Numbered from the stretch's first letter, positions 1 to 12,406 are shown. The stretch: DNA of 64,000 nt from Dactylorhiza incarnata (GCA_033032865.1 JAWHQI010000165.1:5467001-5531000), one strand, 5' to 3'. Notes: generated by a model not told the origin, from the sequence alone. Numbers and translations are program-made.

Positions 1-1468
1 AAGCTTGTAGACCCACTTGCATGTAACAGGAGTGGTGCCCTTGGGCTTGGGCACAAGAGACCAGGTCTCATTCTTCTCAAGAGCTGCCATCTCTTCTTGC
101 ATTGCAACGTCCCACTCCTTCACACCTCTGGCCTTCTCAAAGCTCGACGGCTCCCTCTCATCCAAGGGACCAGCGAAGAAACATGAGATGAAGCTCACTG
201 CGTTTCCTCCTGTATAACGATCAGGTGCGACGATCGCTCGCTTCGACCTCCTCAGCTCTTTCCCCTGAACCGCATTATCTTCAGCTGCTTCTTCCCTAGC
301 TCCTCTTCCAGACGTGCTAGGAGCATCGCTCCCCGTGCTCCCTGAACCAGAAACCCCATCTCGGAACTAGAAGGAGATGGACCACCTGGTGACACAGGTA
401 GCTCCACCTGAAGATCCTCCACAACTTTCTCTGGCACCTCCACCCTGCTCTCTGGTAGCTCCACATCAGAAGACCCCTTGTAAGATGTCACCTTATCGAA
501 CACGACGTCGCGAGATACCACAAATCTTCGCGTCTTCGGGTCCATGCACTTCCATCCTTTCTTCCGCTCATCGTATCCCACGAAGACTAGCTTCCTTGCT
601 TTCGCATCTAGCTTTGTCTGAAGAGCATTTGGAACATGCACGTAGCAGGTGGATCCAAACACACTAAGGTGTGCCACGCTTGGATTCTCCTTGAACATCA
701 TCTCATGCGGAGTCAACATGTTGATGGGACTTAAAGGCATGATGTTGATGACGTAGGCAGCACAAGACATTCCCTCCGCCCAGAAGGACTTTGGGATACT
801 CTTGGCATGTAGCCAACACTTGCAGGTCTCCGTCAGATGACAAATCTTCCATTCTGCAACTCCGTTCTGTTGTGGAGTATGTGCACAAGTGAGCTCTCTC
901 CCGATCCCTGCCTTCTGCAAAAGGTAGAGAACTCACTGGAGGTGAACTCTCCTCCGTTGTCAGTCCTCAGCTTCTTCACCCGCAGTCCTAGCCGACCCTC
1001 CACGAGCTCCTTGAACTCCACAAATTTGGCAAACGCCTCCGCCTTCTCCTTCAGAAAATATACCCAGACATATCTGGTGTAATCATCGATCAACACCAGC
1101 ATATATCTGCTGCCTCTGAGGCTTGGGGTAGCAGTTGGTCCCATCAAGTCACCGTGCATGCACCCCAACGGCGCACTACTCCTCGTCTGCGACTTGTCAA
1201 ATGGTAGTCGATGAGACTTGCCGAACTGACATCCCGCGCAAACATGACCTACACCGTAGGAAGATAAACTTGGCAAGCCCTTGACCAGACCTCTCACCGC
1301 CATAACTTTCAGCTAGTCCATCCCTACGTGCCCCAACCTCTCATGCCATATAACGGCACCATCATTCATCTTCATCTTGTCGACGTAGGAACTTGTCGAT
1401 AAAACGAACAATTCCTTTGCCCGTCTCCCGACATGGACGACCTCGGCCTTTACAGCCTCAAAATTACG
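1..1468 (-). pseudogene. E1 pol: pre-integrase, integrase and start of reverse transcriptase (broken)
   Basis: Integrase would insert the cDNA. Minus-strand translation shows a GAG-pre-integrase remnant (WHERLGHVGM, about 1320-1350, with a stop after it), the zinc-type CAGCQFGKSHR, and core residues D (MHGDLMGP), D (LRTDNGGEF) and the third acidic region HTPQQNGVAEWK. The frame changes near 900-920, between the second and third acidic residues: one frame covers about 833-1303, the next 252-920. Positions 1-60 encode the typical reverse transcriptase opening (GTTPVTCKWVYKL), so the polyprotein runs off the window. Not functional. Confidence 0.88.
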
Positions 1469-2680
1469 TTAAAACTTCACTTCTGTTGGGTCGAACAGAA
1501 CGTGATACCCATCGTCTACAGCGTTGGTCACGGAGAAGAGGTTTTTCCTCATACCAGGCACGTGATAGACACTCTTCAAAGTAAGTGGTCCTCTATCACT
1601 GCCCAAGGAAACAACCCCCACCTTCTCTACTGGATGCACAGTATTATCAGCAGTAATGATTGCATTGTTACCTGTATAGGGCTGTGCAGAAGAAAGCTTG
1701 GTCTCGTCTCCGGTGAGGTGATGACCACACCCTGAGTCCACGATCCAGTCTTCCAGATAGTTGATAGAAGCAGAAGCTCCAACAGAAGCTGAGAAGGCTC
1801 CTCCCCAACCTCCTTCAAGGTGCCTGGCCTCAGCGTCCTCCTTCTCCGCAGCATGCCCAGCTTGGGTGACCACCATGCAATCCTTCCAGATGTGGCCATA
1901 CTTGCCACACTTGAAGCACTTCGGACCTTCACCCTTCTTCTTCTTCCTGTCAGCCTTGGGAGCATACCCCTTTTCCTGCTGCCCAGAAGTTGAAGGCCCA
2001 TAGCCTCCTCCAGCGGTCTTCTTCTTCTTATCCCACTTCTTCTTCTTGCCTGAGAAGAGCACTTCGCCATCTCCCCCAGCCACTGACATCCCCGCCATCT
2101 GCCTTACCAAACTTTCTTGCGATGCAAGCAAGTTCTCCAGCTCCAACAGAGACGGCTGATTTGCCCATCCCTGCACCGACGTCACAAAGGCAACATATTC
2201 CTTCCGCAAGCCGCGGATGATGTGCCTCTTCAGCTTCGCCTCAGAGATAGGCTCATCAGGATCCAATGCTGAGATTTCAGCGCACAAGTTCTTCATCTTT
2301 AAAAAGAAGGTGGAAATAGAAAGATCACCCTGAGCCGACCTTGCCAGCTCATTCTCCAAGAACTGTAGCCTTGCTACATTCTTCTTGTTAAACATCCCAT
2401 CCAGGGCTCTCCAGATCTCCGCAGCTGATCCACACCCCAAAATGTGATCAAACAGATCAGGTGAAATTGCTCTCTTTAGAGTGAACTCTGCCTTCGCATT
2501 CGTCCTCATCCAAGTTCTCACCTCTGCCCCATTATCCCCTTCCGGGACAACTTCCTGCATCTGATCTCCTCCAACTACCTCCCAGAGGTCCTCACCTAGA
2601 AGATAGCTTTGCATACACGACTTCCACTTCTTGAAGTTAGTCGATGTAAGAAACTCAATTCCAAGACCTCTCGCTTCCAT
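1469..2680 (-). pseudogene. E1 gag and protease
   Basis: A 403-residue open frame. The N-terminal two thirds is copia Gag (UBN2-like; motifs NFKKWKSCMQSYL and LFDHILGCGSAAEIWRAL), which forms the virus-like particle. A lysine-rich stretch precedes a perfect CCHC zinc knuckle, CFKCGKYGHIWKDC (1877-1918), for RNA binding. The aspartic protease follows with catalytic DSG in WIVDSGCGHHLTG. The frame stops in the protease C-terminal part, although related text (NFEAVKAEVVHVGR) continues in the next codons, so the stop is a mutation. The ATG at 2680 lies about 80 bp downstream of the primer-binding site, a normal spacing. Confidence 0.88.
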
Positions 2681-2757
2681 TGCTCTACCACTGGTTCCTT
2701 CTTCACAAAGGTGATGGCTACTCTAAGTCACTCACTGCTCAATCACTCCAACCTCCC

Positions 2758-2767
2758 TCTGATACCA
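2758..2767 (-). promoter_or_regulatory. E1 primer-binding site (initiator tRNA-Met type)
   Basis: On the minus strand TGGTATCAGA directly follows the LTR. It is complementary to the 3' end of plant initiator tRNA-Met, the usual primer of plant copia elements. It fixes the LTR boundary at 2768. Confidence 0.9.
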
Positions 2768-4014
2768 TGTGAAATTTTCCGAATCTTTATGAAGCGAGCA
2801 GGAGTTAGACAACTTAGAGATCACAAGCCAAACAACCAGAAGCAAATGGAAGCAAACAAGAAATCTTTATTGATAGCAGTACTTCAATTACAAGGCAAGG
2901 CATGCTTGGCGAGACATGATTTCGCCAGCACAAACACCAAAGAGAAAATTACAAAGTTAAAGATAACTTGAGACCGCTCAGACCGCGCGACCTCCCTGTG
3001 GCTTGAGCAAGCTGCCAGACCGCAGCGACCTACCGATCACAGAACACCACCAAACCGCACTCCTTCTTCCGAAGTCCTGATTCTCCCGAACTCCAGCACC
3101 ACAACTGCAAGCCGCAGACCTCCCGAACACTTTCAGAGGAAGAGGTGATCGCTGCTGCCCACACTATCCGCAGAAGCTGCACAAGAAGAGTTCAATCAGC
3201 AGACCGCCCGGTCAGACAAATAGAGACCGCAGGAAAGAAGAGAACTCGGCTTACACTTGGTGTGTCTTAATTATTGCTGCCGATGGGTCCTATTTATAGG
3301 CGTGAGACCTGATCCAGTCACCACCCTTTGAGATAGGATCACCACCCTCCAGACGGCGCGACCTGACCGGTCACACCGCGAGATCAGCAACAGTACTCCT
3401 GCTTCATTTTGGTGAACACGCCAGCTTCAATATCAACCATGAGAGACCGCCACTCTCACAGCAGATCGCAACTCCAAGGGAGATCGCCAGACCGCCCGAA
3501 GTTGTTCACCTCCTGTGTTCGCCCGAGACCGCGAACACAGCCAGTTCGCCATCAACCCGCGAACTCCTGTCTGCATTCCGGTCTCCACCTGAGATCGCGA
3601 ACAACGTCCAGCTTGCATACCAGTCTCCTCCTGAGACCGTGCGACTAAGACCCTTAGTTCGCGAATACCACCAGAAAGCCCGGTCAGCTACCATATCGCA
3701 TTATGGAAAACCTGGATCAAACTGTGCGGTCACACCAGACCGCCACAGCCGTGAATAAGACGGCTCGCCACGCGGTCACGCACAGACTGTGCACACCTGA
3801 AGACAAATAGCCCGACACGCGGTCACAGACAGACCGCGTGGCCTACACCTTCAGCCGCCTTGGACCCATACCAGCGATCAAGCCAGAAGACCGCAGCTAG
3901 GCTAAGACAAGCCAGACCGCAGAGGCAGACCGCCAAGTCGTGCGATCACACCAGACCGCCCGACCTCCTCCCAGACCGCCCAGGTACAAAAGGCTTCTAA
4001 CTTCCACTTCAACA
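2768..4014 (-). repeat. E1 5' LTR
   Basis: Starts TGTGAA beside the primer-binding site and ends ...TTCAACA. The outer end is placed at 4014 because A1 LTR homology resumes there; this boundary is good to about 10 bp. A TATA box (TATAAATA on the minus strand, 3291-3298) separates U3 (right) from R-U5 (left). U3 and parts of R-U5 are packed with GACCGC/GCGGTC words, far more GC-rich than the surroundings. Only one LTR is in the window, so no age can be given. Confidence 0.75.
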
Positions 4015-4530
4015 ATTTCAACACGGTCGAAGCCTCCCGTGCGTAAAAACGCACGACCAAGCCCAGACGGCCTATAAAACCAGGCTTAGCAGGCGATCGT
4101 GCGTTTCCTTCGCGCATGGGAAACTGCCCGTGCGTAAAAACACACGATCGAAGACAGATGATCATATTTTACCCCTGATGAAGGCGCACGATCGCTTCCG
4201 TCCGTGCATCAAGGAAAAATACACGACCGTGCGATATATATAGACAACATTTCTGGGTAAAAGAAGATGATTCACCCACCTGCATGAACATCAACACGGC
4301 TGGGAATACCCTTCCAGCTCAATATAAATACATAAAAAGGTTAGGGAGCACCATGTGCTTACCCCCAACAATAAGAAACGAAAACCAAACCAAGACGGGC
4401 GTAAATAGTGCACATAGCGCTGAAGTGATAAAAAGAGAAATACAAGCAATTACGGCTCAAAAAGGACGTGCACAAGAGTGAAAACAAGCTGGAATGAGTC
4501 CATAAAATGGTATATAAATGGGACTCATCA
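4015..4530 (-). repeat. A1 3' LTR, truncated
   Basis: Matches 9915-10430 in long blocks, for example ACGGCCTATAAAACCAGGCT and the shared end GGGACTCATCA at 4530. Homology stops near 4015-4025, where the E1 LTR takes over. It contains the CGCACGA/TCGTGCG words typical of this family. The missing part should lie beyond E1, outside the window. Confidence 0.85.
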
Positions 4531-6384
4531 CTCCCCCAGACTTACATGTTTGCGTGTCCCGAGCAAACAAATCCGATGAGATATGAAAATGGTAGTTAGC
4601 GTAGAGAATTGCAAAGGAGTAAGAAGCGAAGTATCATACCCATGCTAATAGAAATTCAGTAAAAGAAGATTCTAACTATACTAACTAATTTACAATAGTG
4701 TAAATGCGTAAATAGCGATTTATTTGTATTCAGATGGTGTATCATGAGAAATTTTGCAGTCGTGCCCGGTGTGAAAGTAAACGAGTAGCTCAGGAGGGTG
4801 TTGCCAAAGACCAGAATTCAGGGGTAACTCCGCTGAAATCCATCAACGTCGTGAGCCATAAGCTTTCCCGGTCACACTCTCTCCATGGTGCTAGCAAACT
4901 CGTAAGGTGAATCAGCAGGGCTTTCAGGTTTTTACAAGGCTTAGGTTACGACATGATATACAAAGATAAACTTGAAGGCTACGCAACCAAAATGAGCTAC
5001 AACCATATGCATCCTTTGAACAAGCACAAAATAGAACGAGTGTGACACACCCTCAGACTTAGCTTGAACATTGAGTGTGCACACAGCCTACTCCAACTGA
5101 TTTTCTCAATTATGCCCAAGGGGAATTCTTTTCATTTCTATTTCTTCCTCAGATTTTTTTTCTGTTTTCAATTGCTTTCTGCTTTCTTTTTATTCGAATC
5201 CCCCATTTGGTTCATCCAAAAATGTTCAGCATAATAGTTTCTCATCATCACAGAATTTACACACATCACACCCAATGATAATTATGCTCTCGATTAGCTC
5301 AAGGACTTGGCTGTGAAAGTGGGATATGCTTTAGGCTTTGGTGATTTGACGGAAGAGTTGAAACAAAGGATGGGTAGACACAAAGTTGGCTTGCAAAGGT
5401 AAACGCATAGGTCATGGAAATCAAAGCTCAAACTAGCCAACTAAATGGCCTACGTCACGCTCAACTTATTGAGTCCCTCTCACCCATGCTTTAAGAGTCC
5501 CTTGGGGAAAGTTCTTAGCACACGAGAAAGGTAAACCTTCCTTCCGACTCGAGCAGCGCACAACTAGCACTTGCTTACACACAACACCGTGCTACCGCAA
5601 ATTTCAGTCACATTCACAAATGAGTAAATTAAATAAAAAACAACGCTAAAAAACTAATTGTAAATTAAAAGCATAGAGAAAATCTAATTTTACTCAAATT
5701 TCTATGGGAGCATGCGGATGCGACTAGAGCACTACAAGAGTCAACATCGCACTCTGAATTGCAATTCCTAAACTAACATCCTATTTCACAATCCAAACCA
5801 TGATAAGCGTGAACGAAAACACACAAACAAGTGAGTGCGCGCTTGTGCGGGTGAAATGGTGTATGCAATAATATGACATAAATAAAAATATACTTCTAGT
5901 ATGCTAAAATGTGTACACATGTAGTGAACACTCGGTACACTCTCCCCCCAGAATCTAATTAGACAATCAAAAGACTTTGACATTAAAAATAAGGAAATGC
6001 TAAGGAAGAGGGTACCTATGCTCAGATATGAGCATACCATAAGATTGGCGTAAGTCTTTGGAAATCACCAGGTTCTCCGCCCAAAAGGAAAACAATGTTC
6101 CTGTGAATAAAGAAAACAAAAGACAAAAAGAGAAAGAAAACAGTAACAAAAACAAATTAGCAATAAATGGGCACCGAAAGATCCCCCAATAGGTTGTCTC
6201 CCAAGAGCCCTTTTGTTTACCGTCCTTAAGGTGGACCAAATACCTGTATTAGCATTAAATAGAGTTCAAATACACTACTAGAAATTGTCCAAAACATTAC
6301 CAAGATAGTCTCAAAAGCAAAGTTAAAGAGATAGAATTAATAAAAAAAATCGCAGAAACATAAGCCCGGAGACTCCATCACGAC
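4531..6384 (-). other. A1 3' non-coding region with polypurine tract
   Basis: No credible coding frame. The minus strand has a polypurine tract against the LTR (AAGTCTGGGGGAG, 4531-4543). Similar G-rich tracts lie further inside, near 5049-5062 and 5943-5955. Several blocks are closely conserved with A2, for example around 5430-5560 versus about 55510-55640 and around 6180-6245 versus about 54820-54880. These may be cis signals of the family. Confidence 0.7.
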
Positions 6385-8771
6385 TCAGCTGTAGGTTGAC
6401 TTGTGATGATTCTCCCCAGCTACACGAGACAGGAAGGAGGTGAAGGATTTAGGGCACAAAGGAGATTTCTCTCCCTTGCTCCTAACCTCTTCCTTCTCGT
6501 GTCGGAGGGCAGTAGAGCGCGTTGCACGTAATAATTCATCATGCTTCAATTTCTCCACAGTAGGAGAGCGCCAATGAGCAATATGGGCTCGATCAAGATC
6601 AATGTCTATCGGTCTCGAAGCAGCTAGGGGCTTCATTCCTTCACCCCATGCGGGTGACAGATCTGCCCAACGAGCCCGTTTTAAATTTTTACAATTGACT
6701 CATGTTTTAACATAAGTATTCAAAGTGTTTGTGGCCATGCTGGCCATGGTAACTTCTACTTTTGCGGCCTCTCCGCCCTTGTTCCCATCATTCTCTGCCT
6801 CCAGTGTGTAATTCTTGGCTATCTCCTCTCCTTCTCTAACTCAGCATTTATCATATTTCTACTTTCGCCTACAACTGTAATCGGCTCACTAACAAGCTCA
6901 TCAGAAATAACAGGCGTAAAACTGATGTCATTGGTTATTATAGATGGGTGAGTGTGGTGTGTCACTTTGGGTGACAAGGTGATACACGCACTGGAAATGT
7001 GAATGGTGGCACCACTCTCCTTCAAGAATGGGACACCCAAAATAGGCATGGAGTTGTTTTCCATGGGGCCCAAAACTTGGAAGTTAGTGATAACCGAAGT
7101 TCCATCTATAATTACCTCGACATTCTTAATTTCTCCTTCAGTTTCTACCACCATTCCAATGGCAAGGACAAGAGATGTCCGATCATCAGCACTAATTTTT
7201 AGGTTTTGATTTTCAACGTCTTGAAATGCAAGAACGTTGCGCGATGATCCAGTGTCATACAGAGCGGTGGTTTCAACGTTATTAATTTCACATTTCACAA
7301 TCAGATCGCCCTCATGGCCTCCATCCGTCTAGACTATGCTCTTTCCCTGCTCATGCAGATTTTTTTCCGTCGTGCTCGGGAGAGCGCCTTGGGTTCGCTC
7401 AGAGATCACTTGAGCCAATTGACCCAGTTGTATTTCCAAGTTCCTCATCGAGACCGTTTGATTGGCCATATTTGCTTGGGCCACATCAACAAATTTTTCC
7501 ATAATCACTTCTAACGCCACTTGCGCTGCACCAGAGCGCCTTGATTATATCCGGGTTGAGGCGGCCTTTGTTGGCTTCCGGACGCTTGAGCATCAAATTG
7601 AAGTTGTCCCGGTTGCCAACATTGGCCCGCAGTGTTCTGATTCCATGAGAAATTTGGGTGATTTCTCACACCCGGACTATAACTGTTTGAAAATGGTGCA
7701 GTGCAATTTTTATTTTGAACAAAATTAACACTTTCTTCTATATTGAGATTAGAGAATTCAAAAGAGATTTCACCTGAGGAGCATTCATAAGTATGATGAC
7801 CGGAGTTCCCGCATGCTTGATAAGATATAGCCATCACCGGAGCTGGAGAAGAGGCAGGCTTCTTCAACAAAGCTATGTTCTAATATGGTGATGGAGCTGG
7901 ACTAGAGATGTTCACTTCTAATAGTCCTCTTGCGTTCCGTGGGATGTTCCGCCCTGCAGTCCAAAAAGAACTATGAGTTGTGGTATCCTACAGAATTCGC
8001 AAAGCTTCATCAGGAGTATGATTTAAGAGGGTTTCGCCGGCGGCAGCATCAATCATGGCCCTGTAATTTGGTGCTATTGTGAAGTAGAAATACTCCACAA
8101 GGTTCTAGGGTTGCAGCTCATGTTGAGGACACTTTTGGAGAAGTTCCATGAATCTCTCCCAAGCTTCTACAAGGGTCTCCTGTGCATGCTGCTGGAAGGT
8201 AGCAATCTCTCTCCTTAGGTTCACCGTTTTGTACACAGGGTGGAACATTGCTAAAAATTTGGAGGAACGAAGCTCCCATGTAGTTGATGTGCCTGGTAGG
8301 ATCGTATGGAGCCACAATTTGGCTGTCACAGAGGGAGAACGTGAATAATCTTAATTTGACCGTGTCGTCCGCTATACCGGCATACCGAAACGTTCCGCAG
8401 ATTTCTGAGAACTCAGCTAAGTGAAGATGAGGATCTTCACTTGCCATCCCACAGAACTGGGCATTATTGCGGATGATGTTCAGGATCGCCGGCTTGATCT
8501 CAAACTGGTTGTTAGTGATGGTTGGGCCAAAACCAGGGTACACACTCCCCACAGTGGGAGTGGTGTAATCCCGCATCGTTCTGGGCCTCGCCCGGGCCAC
8601 CTCGTTCTCATTAGCCACATGACCAGCAGTGGGTGCGTTCTCACCCCCGGGATTATTTTCATTTATGTTGATATTGAGATCCATGGTTGCAGCAGCACGG
8701 CGACACGCACGCAGCGTCCTTTCTATCTCAGGGCCGTATTCTACTAACTCTTCAGGGCCTTTCCCCTGCAT
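6385..8771 (-). pseudogene. A1 gag-protease, decayed
   Basis: Minus-strand fragments in several frames align in order with the 778-residue A2 protein. They are the N-terminal region (MQGKGPEELVEYGPEIERT, start 8771), the Retrotrans_gag core (PRTMRDYTTPTVGSVYPGFG to LRREIATFQQ, frameshift near 8330), a CCHC knuckle-like CGNSGHHTYEC (about 7790-7830), a glutamine/proline-rich linker, and a retropepsin with catalytic DTG (ALYDTGSSRN, about 7240). The same C-terminal tail (HWRSPTVEKLKHDELL) ends at 6385. At least three frameshifts or stops. It ends at the same point as A2 Gag-Pro, with no polymerase after it. Confidence 0.88.
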
Positions 8772-8861
8772 AAACTTACACACAACAAGAAGAAAAATAA
8801 AAAACAACAACGAATCTTTATAAAAGCTTCCTGGACGATACACTCATACAACGCTTGCCAC

Positions 8862-8879
8862 TCCCCGACAATAGTGCCA
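8862..8879 (-). promoter_or_regulatory. A1 primer-binding site (tRNA-Asp type, decayed)
   Basis: The minus strand reads TGGCACTATTGTCGGGGA, five or six bases inside the LTR. It equals the A2 site TGGCGCCGTTGCCGGGGA except for four transitions, all at CpG or CHG cytosines or their complements. That is what deamination of methylated cytosine would give. Confidence 0.8.
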
Positions 8880-8885
8880 AAAATA

Positions 8886-10430
8886 TGACACGCTTATGGC
8901 AAGTGCACTGGTCATACAAGTAATACAAGATGGGAGGAACTCCCTGAATGTCGTTCTCTGAGGAGTACAAGTTGGGGTGTATGAATTCTTGTCAGGGAAA
9001 TTGATTATAAAGATTCTTATGCAAATAATAAAAAAAGGGTTTGATCTTGGGTTTCCTAAGTTAACCGCAGAGAAGTAAAATGCTGGCCTAAAGCACCGCT
9101 TTGCTTGGCGGGATGGAATGCAGGACGCAATGTCGTGCTTCGGTAAGCGGGTGGATGAGAAGGCTAGCGGAGTGAGGGTCGTAGGCACCTCGTCACGGGT
9201 CACACAACTAGCAATTGCTAGTGCGGGGCACAACGGAGCGGTGGAATGGATGGTCGAATGGGGCGCTCCTTAACTTGCATAAACAACAATAAATCTCATC
9301 TAAATGAAATTACATTAACTTAAAGAAGAGGTTTATGAACATCATCCATACAACATACATCCATAAGGAAGAACTAAAACAACACACAAGGGGGAAGAGT
9401 AAACCCGAGCTCGAAGACTCGCTGAAGGTTCTCGGTCAGAGTCGTCGGGTTGTCAGGCCGTGTTTGAGCTCGGTCTTCAGTTGTCGTCCAGGGTCCAGAG
9501 GAGCTGTCACCTTCCTCTATTTTACCCATCTTCTTCGTGGTTCAGCACAAGCTAGCTCCTCTTGGAGATACCTTGAATGTAGCAGAGATCTTCCGTTAAT
9601 GGTGCTCTTGAGCTCGTGGATGGTGGAGGAGGCCGAGGAGGAAGATTTAGCGGAAGATTTGCAGGAAAATGGTTGTCGGAGCTTCTGCTAGGGCGAACGG
9701 TGATGGAGAGGTGGAAGTGGCGGAATGGAGCAGAAATGGTGGGCTCCCGAGTACTTTACCCGATTCTCTTTCTCTCAGCATATTTTCTGGCTTAAATACT
9801 AAAACAGCAGAAATTAAGTCACGCACGGTCGAACGCACGACCGTGCGTTGCCCGTGCATTATTAATGAAGAAGATATGGCTTGAGGAAGAAGCAGCAGCG
9901 CCCGTGCATTTTACTCACGCACGGTCAAAGCCGCCCGAGCGTAAAAAACGCATGACCATGCCTAGACGGCCTATAAAACCAGGCTTAATAGGCGATTGTG
10001 CGTTTCCTTCACGCACGGGAAACTGCCCATGCGTAAAAACGCACGATTGAATACATATCATCATTTTCTACCCCTGATGAAGGCGCACGATCACAGACGT
10101 CCGTATGTCAAGGAAAACGCACGACCGTGCGATATATGCATACATGGTTTCTGGGTAAAAGAAGATGATCCACCCACCTGCATGAACATCAACACAGCTG
10201 GGAGTACACTTCCATCTCAATATAAATACATAAAAAGGTTAGGGTGCACCATGTGCTTACCCCCCAACAACAAGAAATGCAAAAGCAAACCAAGACGGGC
10301 GTAAATAGTGCACATAGCGCAGAAGTGATAAAAAGAGAAATACACGCAATTACGGCTCAAAAAGGACGTGCACAAGAGTGAAAACAAGCCCGAATGAGTC
10401 CATAAAATGTTATATAAATGGGACTCATCA
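8886..10430 (-). repeat. A1 5' LTR
   Basis: About 1,545 bp, from TGACACGC beside the primer site to GGGACTCATCA at 10430, matching the A1 3' fragment and, more weakly, the 1,511-bp A2 LTRs. It holds inverted CGCACGGTCG/CGACCGTGCG words at about 9825-10140, the family's palindromic motif. The outer flank GTTTA (10431-10435) is the likely target duplication; its partner is outside the window. Confidence 0.85.
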
Positions 10431-10832
10431 GTTTACATTTATCGGGACAAGGAAGCGTCGATGTTCAATTGAACATCAATCCTTGCCCTTCCTTAGTGAC
10501 CGACTATTCTCTTATGTCATCACTCAATCTCTACCTAATGTTTCCAAATTCAGCTATCAATCATAACTTATACTTACTGGTGGGTCATTCCTCATATCTA
10601 CTATCATATCGTTGTCAAATCCTGAATTGATAGTTTTACTAAACGCACCCAACCCTTTCTTCTAGTATATGTCACTATTGGTTGATCCTTTAATCAATCC
10701 ATACCTACACAATGATCGAGGAGTTAATAATTCTATGTGTGATGATCAAATGGGGTCTAAATGAAATAATTCAATTTTATTATTCGCAGACCAACTTGTC
10801 CTCCAGTGCGATAACATGACTTAAAAGGGAGA
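10431..10832 (+). repeat. LTR-T, segment 1 of 3
   Basis: Non-coding. Joins in sequence style with 19456-20052 and 21597-25028 once E3 and the solo LTR are removed: both insertions have matching target duplications, so the flanks were once contiguous. No protein recognised. Taken as the left visible part of a long gypsy-like LTR whose start lies left of A1. Confidence 0.5.
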
Positions 10833-12406
10833 TGAAAGTGCACAGTGTGCCTCTGAGAATTATCTAGAGGGGGTGAATAGAGATTTAAAATATTTTCTAT
10901 TATTTTTATGCACACACAATAAAATGCTAAGGTATTCTGCAATCAACAAAAACCAAAGGCAGAATAAATGAAATAAAATTTGCTGAAATAAACACAGAAT
11001 AAGTAAATGGGATAGCACAGAAAATCACAGAGCAAAGACACAGGAATTTTATAGAGGTTCCCCAATATGTGGGTAGTCCTCTCTTCTACCACCCTTGTGG
11101 GATTGCACAACATGTGCTTGAGTCTTTTTATAAGAAGACTCTTAGAACCATTACAAATCTTTGGATAAGGAGATCTTAAACCACTGAGTATTTTGATAAG
11201 GAGACTCATAGAACCACTGAATCCTATGGAAGATGGATTAATAAAACTCTTTACAGGAAATAGTAAGAAGAAAATAAGAGGGAGAAGAAAAGATTGTTCT
11301 CAGAATTCTTCAAAAGCTCTGATGCTGCTTCTGTCTTTCTTTCACTAATCTGTAATGATGAACCCTTGCTTATGATAGTGATGATTTGCAAGGGTTCTGT
11401 TGCTTGATACTTTTCTCTCAGCACTTCTTGTAATCCAGCTGTTGTATGATGATGAAGAAGAAGTAGTTGTATGTATTCCTGTGCAGAGAGCACTTCTCTC
11501 TATCTGTCTTTTAGGGTTTTAGGAGGAAGAAGATGAAGACCCTATTCGACAGGCAGAATAATGTAATTACTCTTCTTGTTTTCTTCTCCCCTTTTTGCAT
11601 ACTTATTATGTATGATTGGGATTTCAAAAGCCTTTCCTCTTTTGGGCTGTCCTGAAAAGGAATTCACCTAATTTCCTTTCTTCTTTTGTTCTCGACCCGT
11701 CAATCCATTTTTAATACCTTCCAAAGATGATGTGTTGTGTCCTGGAAAGCTCCATACCTTTCTTGGAAATAAATGAGTCATTGGAGAACAGTCCCTAGCC
11801 TGGTGGTCCTTCTGAAAAGGTCTCAAAAGGACAGTTGAAAAAGCTTCCTTTTTGTGACTGTATTCGACACTACGTCGACTTAATCAATCTTCATGTCAAC
11901 GCACCTCTGAGTTCTTATCAACGTAGCTTCGAATTCCTTCTTAGCTTTAGCTGAACTCAGATGTCGACGTTAGGTCGATTCCTTATCGATGTATCCGTCG
12001 AGTTGAAGCCTTGGACTTGAGCTTTTATTTTCTGTGTCAAATTGTAGTCAAAGTTGCATCCATTTCTGAGATGGCTTCGACAAGCTCTTCATTCTGCGAC
12101 GAGTTCCTTTCGATGTTGTGTCGACTTGAATTATACTTCGAGAGACTAAATAAGTTGCTCCGACTTGTAGTCAGAGTTACGTCAATATCTTGTTAAAGTT
12201 GCGCCGACTGTTATTCGACGCAAGTCTAAACTTAACTTATTTTGTTATTGTCTTGACTTGGCCTTGACACTCTAAGGTGAGTGTGACATCCTAAGACATC
12301 TAATGACCAATTTACCCTTACTATACAATGTGGGTAATAGAACCTAAGAAGTAAAATCACTTATAGTTAATTTGTTAAGTTAAAGCAAAAGGAGTTTTTC
12401 CCAACA
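10833..12406 (-). repeat. E3 3' LTR
   Basis: 1,574 bp, TGAAAGTGCACAGTG to ...TTTTTCCCAACA. Homologous to 17765-19455, 20053-21596 and 31388-33042. Contains three copies of a 33-bp repeat (11120-11218) and a dense TCGACG/CGTCGA cluster at about 11860-12230, in U3 for this orientation. Next to it on the inner side, ATCTCCCCATATT (12407-12419) is the polypurine tract read on the minus strand. Confidence 0.92.

Larger units (their letters stand above)
1..4014 (-). mobile_element. E1: Ty1/copia LTR retrotransposon, cut by the window start
   Basis: Reading leftward on the minus strand this holds a 5' LTR, an initiator-Met-type primer-binding site, gag, protease, integrase and the first residues of reverse transcriptase. 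The rest of pol and the 3' LTR lie beyond position 1. The element abuts the truncated LTR of A1 at about 4014, so it appears to have inserted into A1. Its target duplication cannot be checked because the other end is missing. The gene order PR-IN-RT is diagnostic of copia. Frameshifts and stops make it inactive. Confidence 0.9.
4015..10430 (-). mobile_element. A1: old Athila-type gypsy element with gag-protease only, truncated by E1
   Basis: Homologous along its length to A2 at 50793-58026, in the opposite orientation. Order on the minus strand: 5' LTR (8886-10430), tRNA-Asp-type primer site, decayed gag-protease (8771-6385), about 1.85 kb without coding capacity, polypurine tract, and 516 bp of the 3' LTR. 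No reverse transcriptase, RNase H or integrase is detectable, and the gap after gag-protease matches that in A2 (about 1.77 kb). The lack of pol therefore looks ancestral and not a private deletion. The 3' LTR is cut where E1 begins. Confidence 0.88.

Noticed and set aside
2609..2971. 120-codon plus-strand frame over the E1 primer site and LTR
   Set aside because: Antisense to gag and running into the LTR; no recognisable protein.
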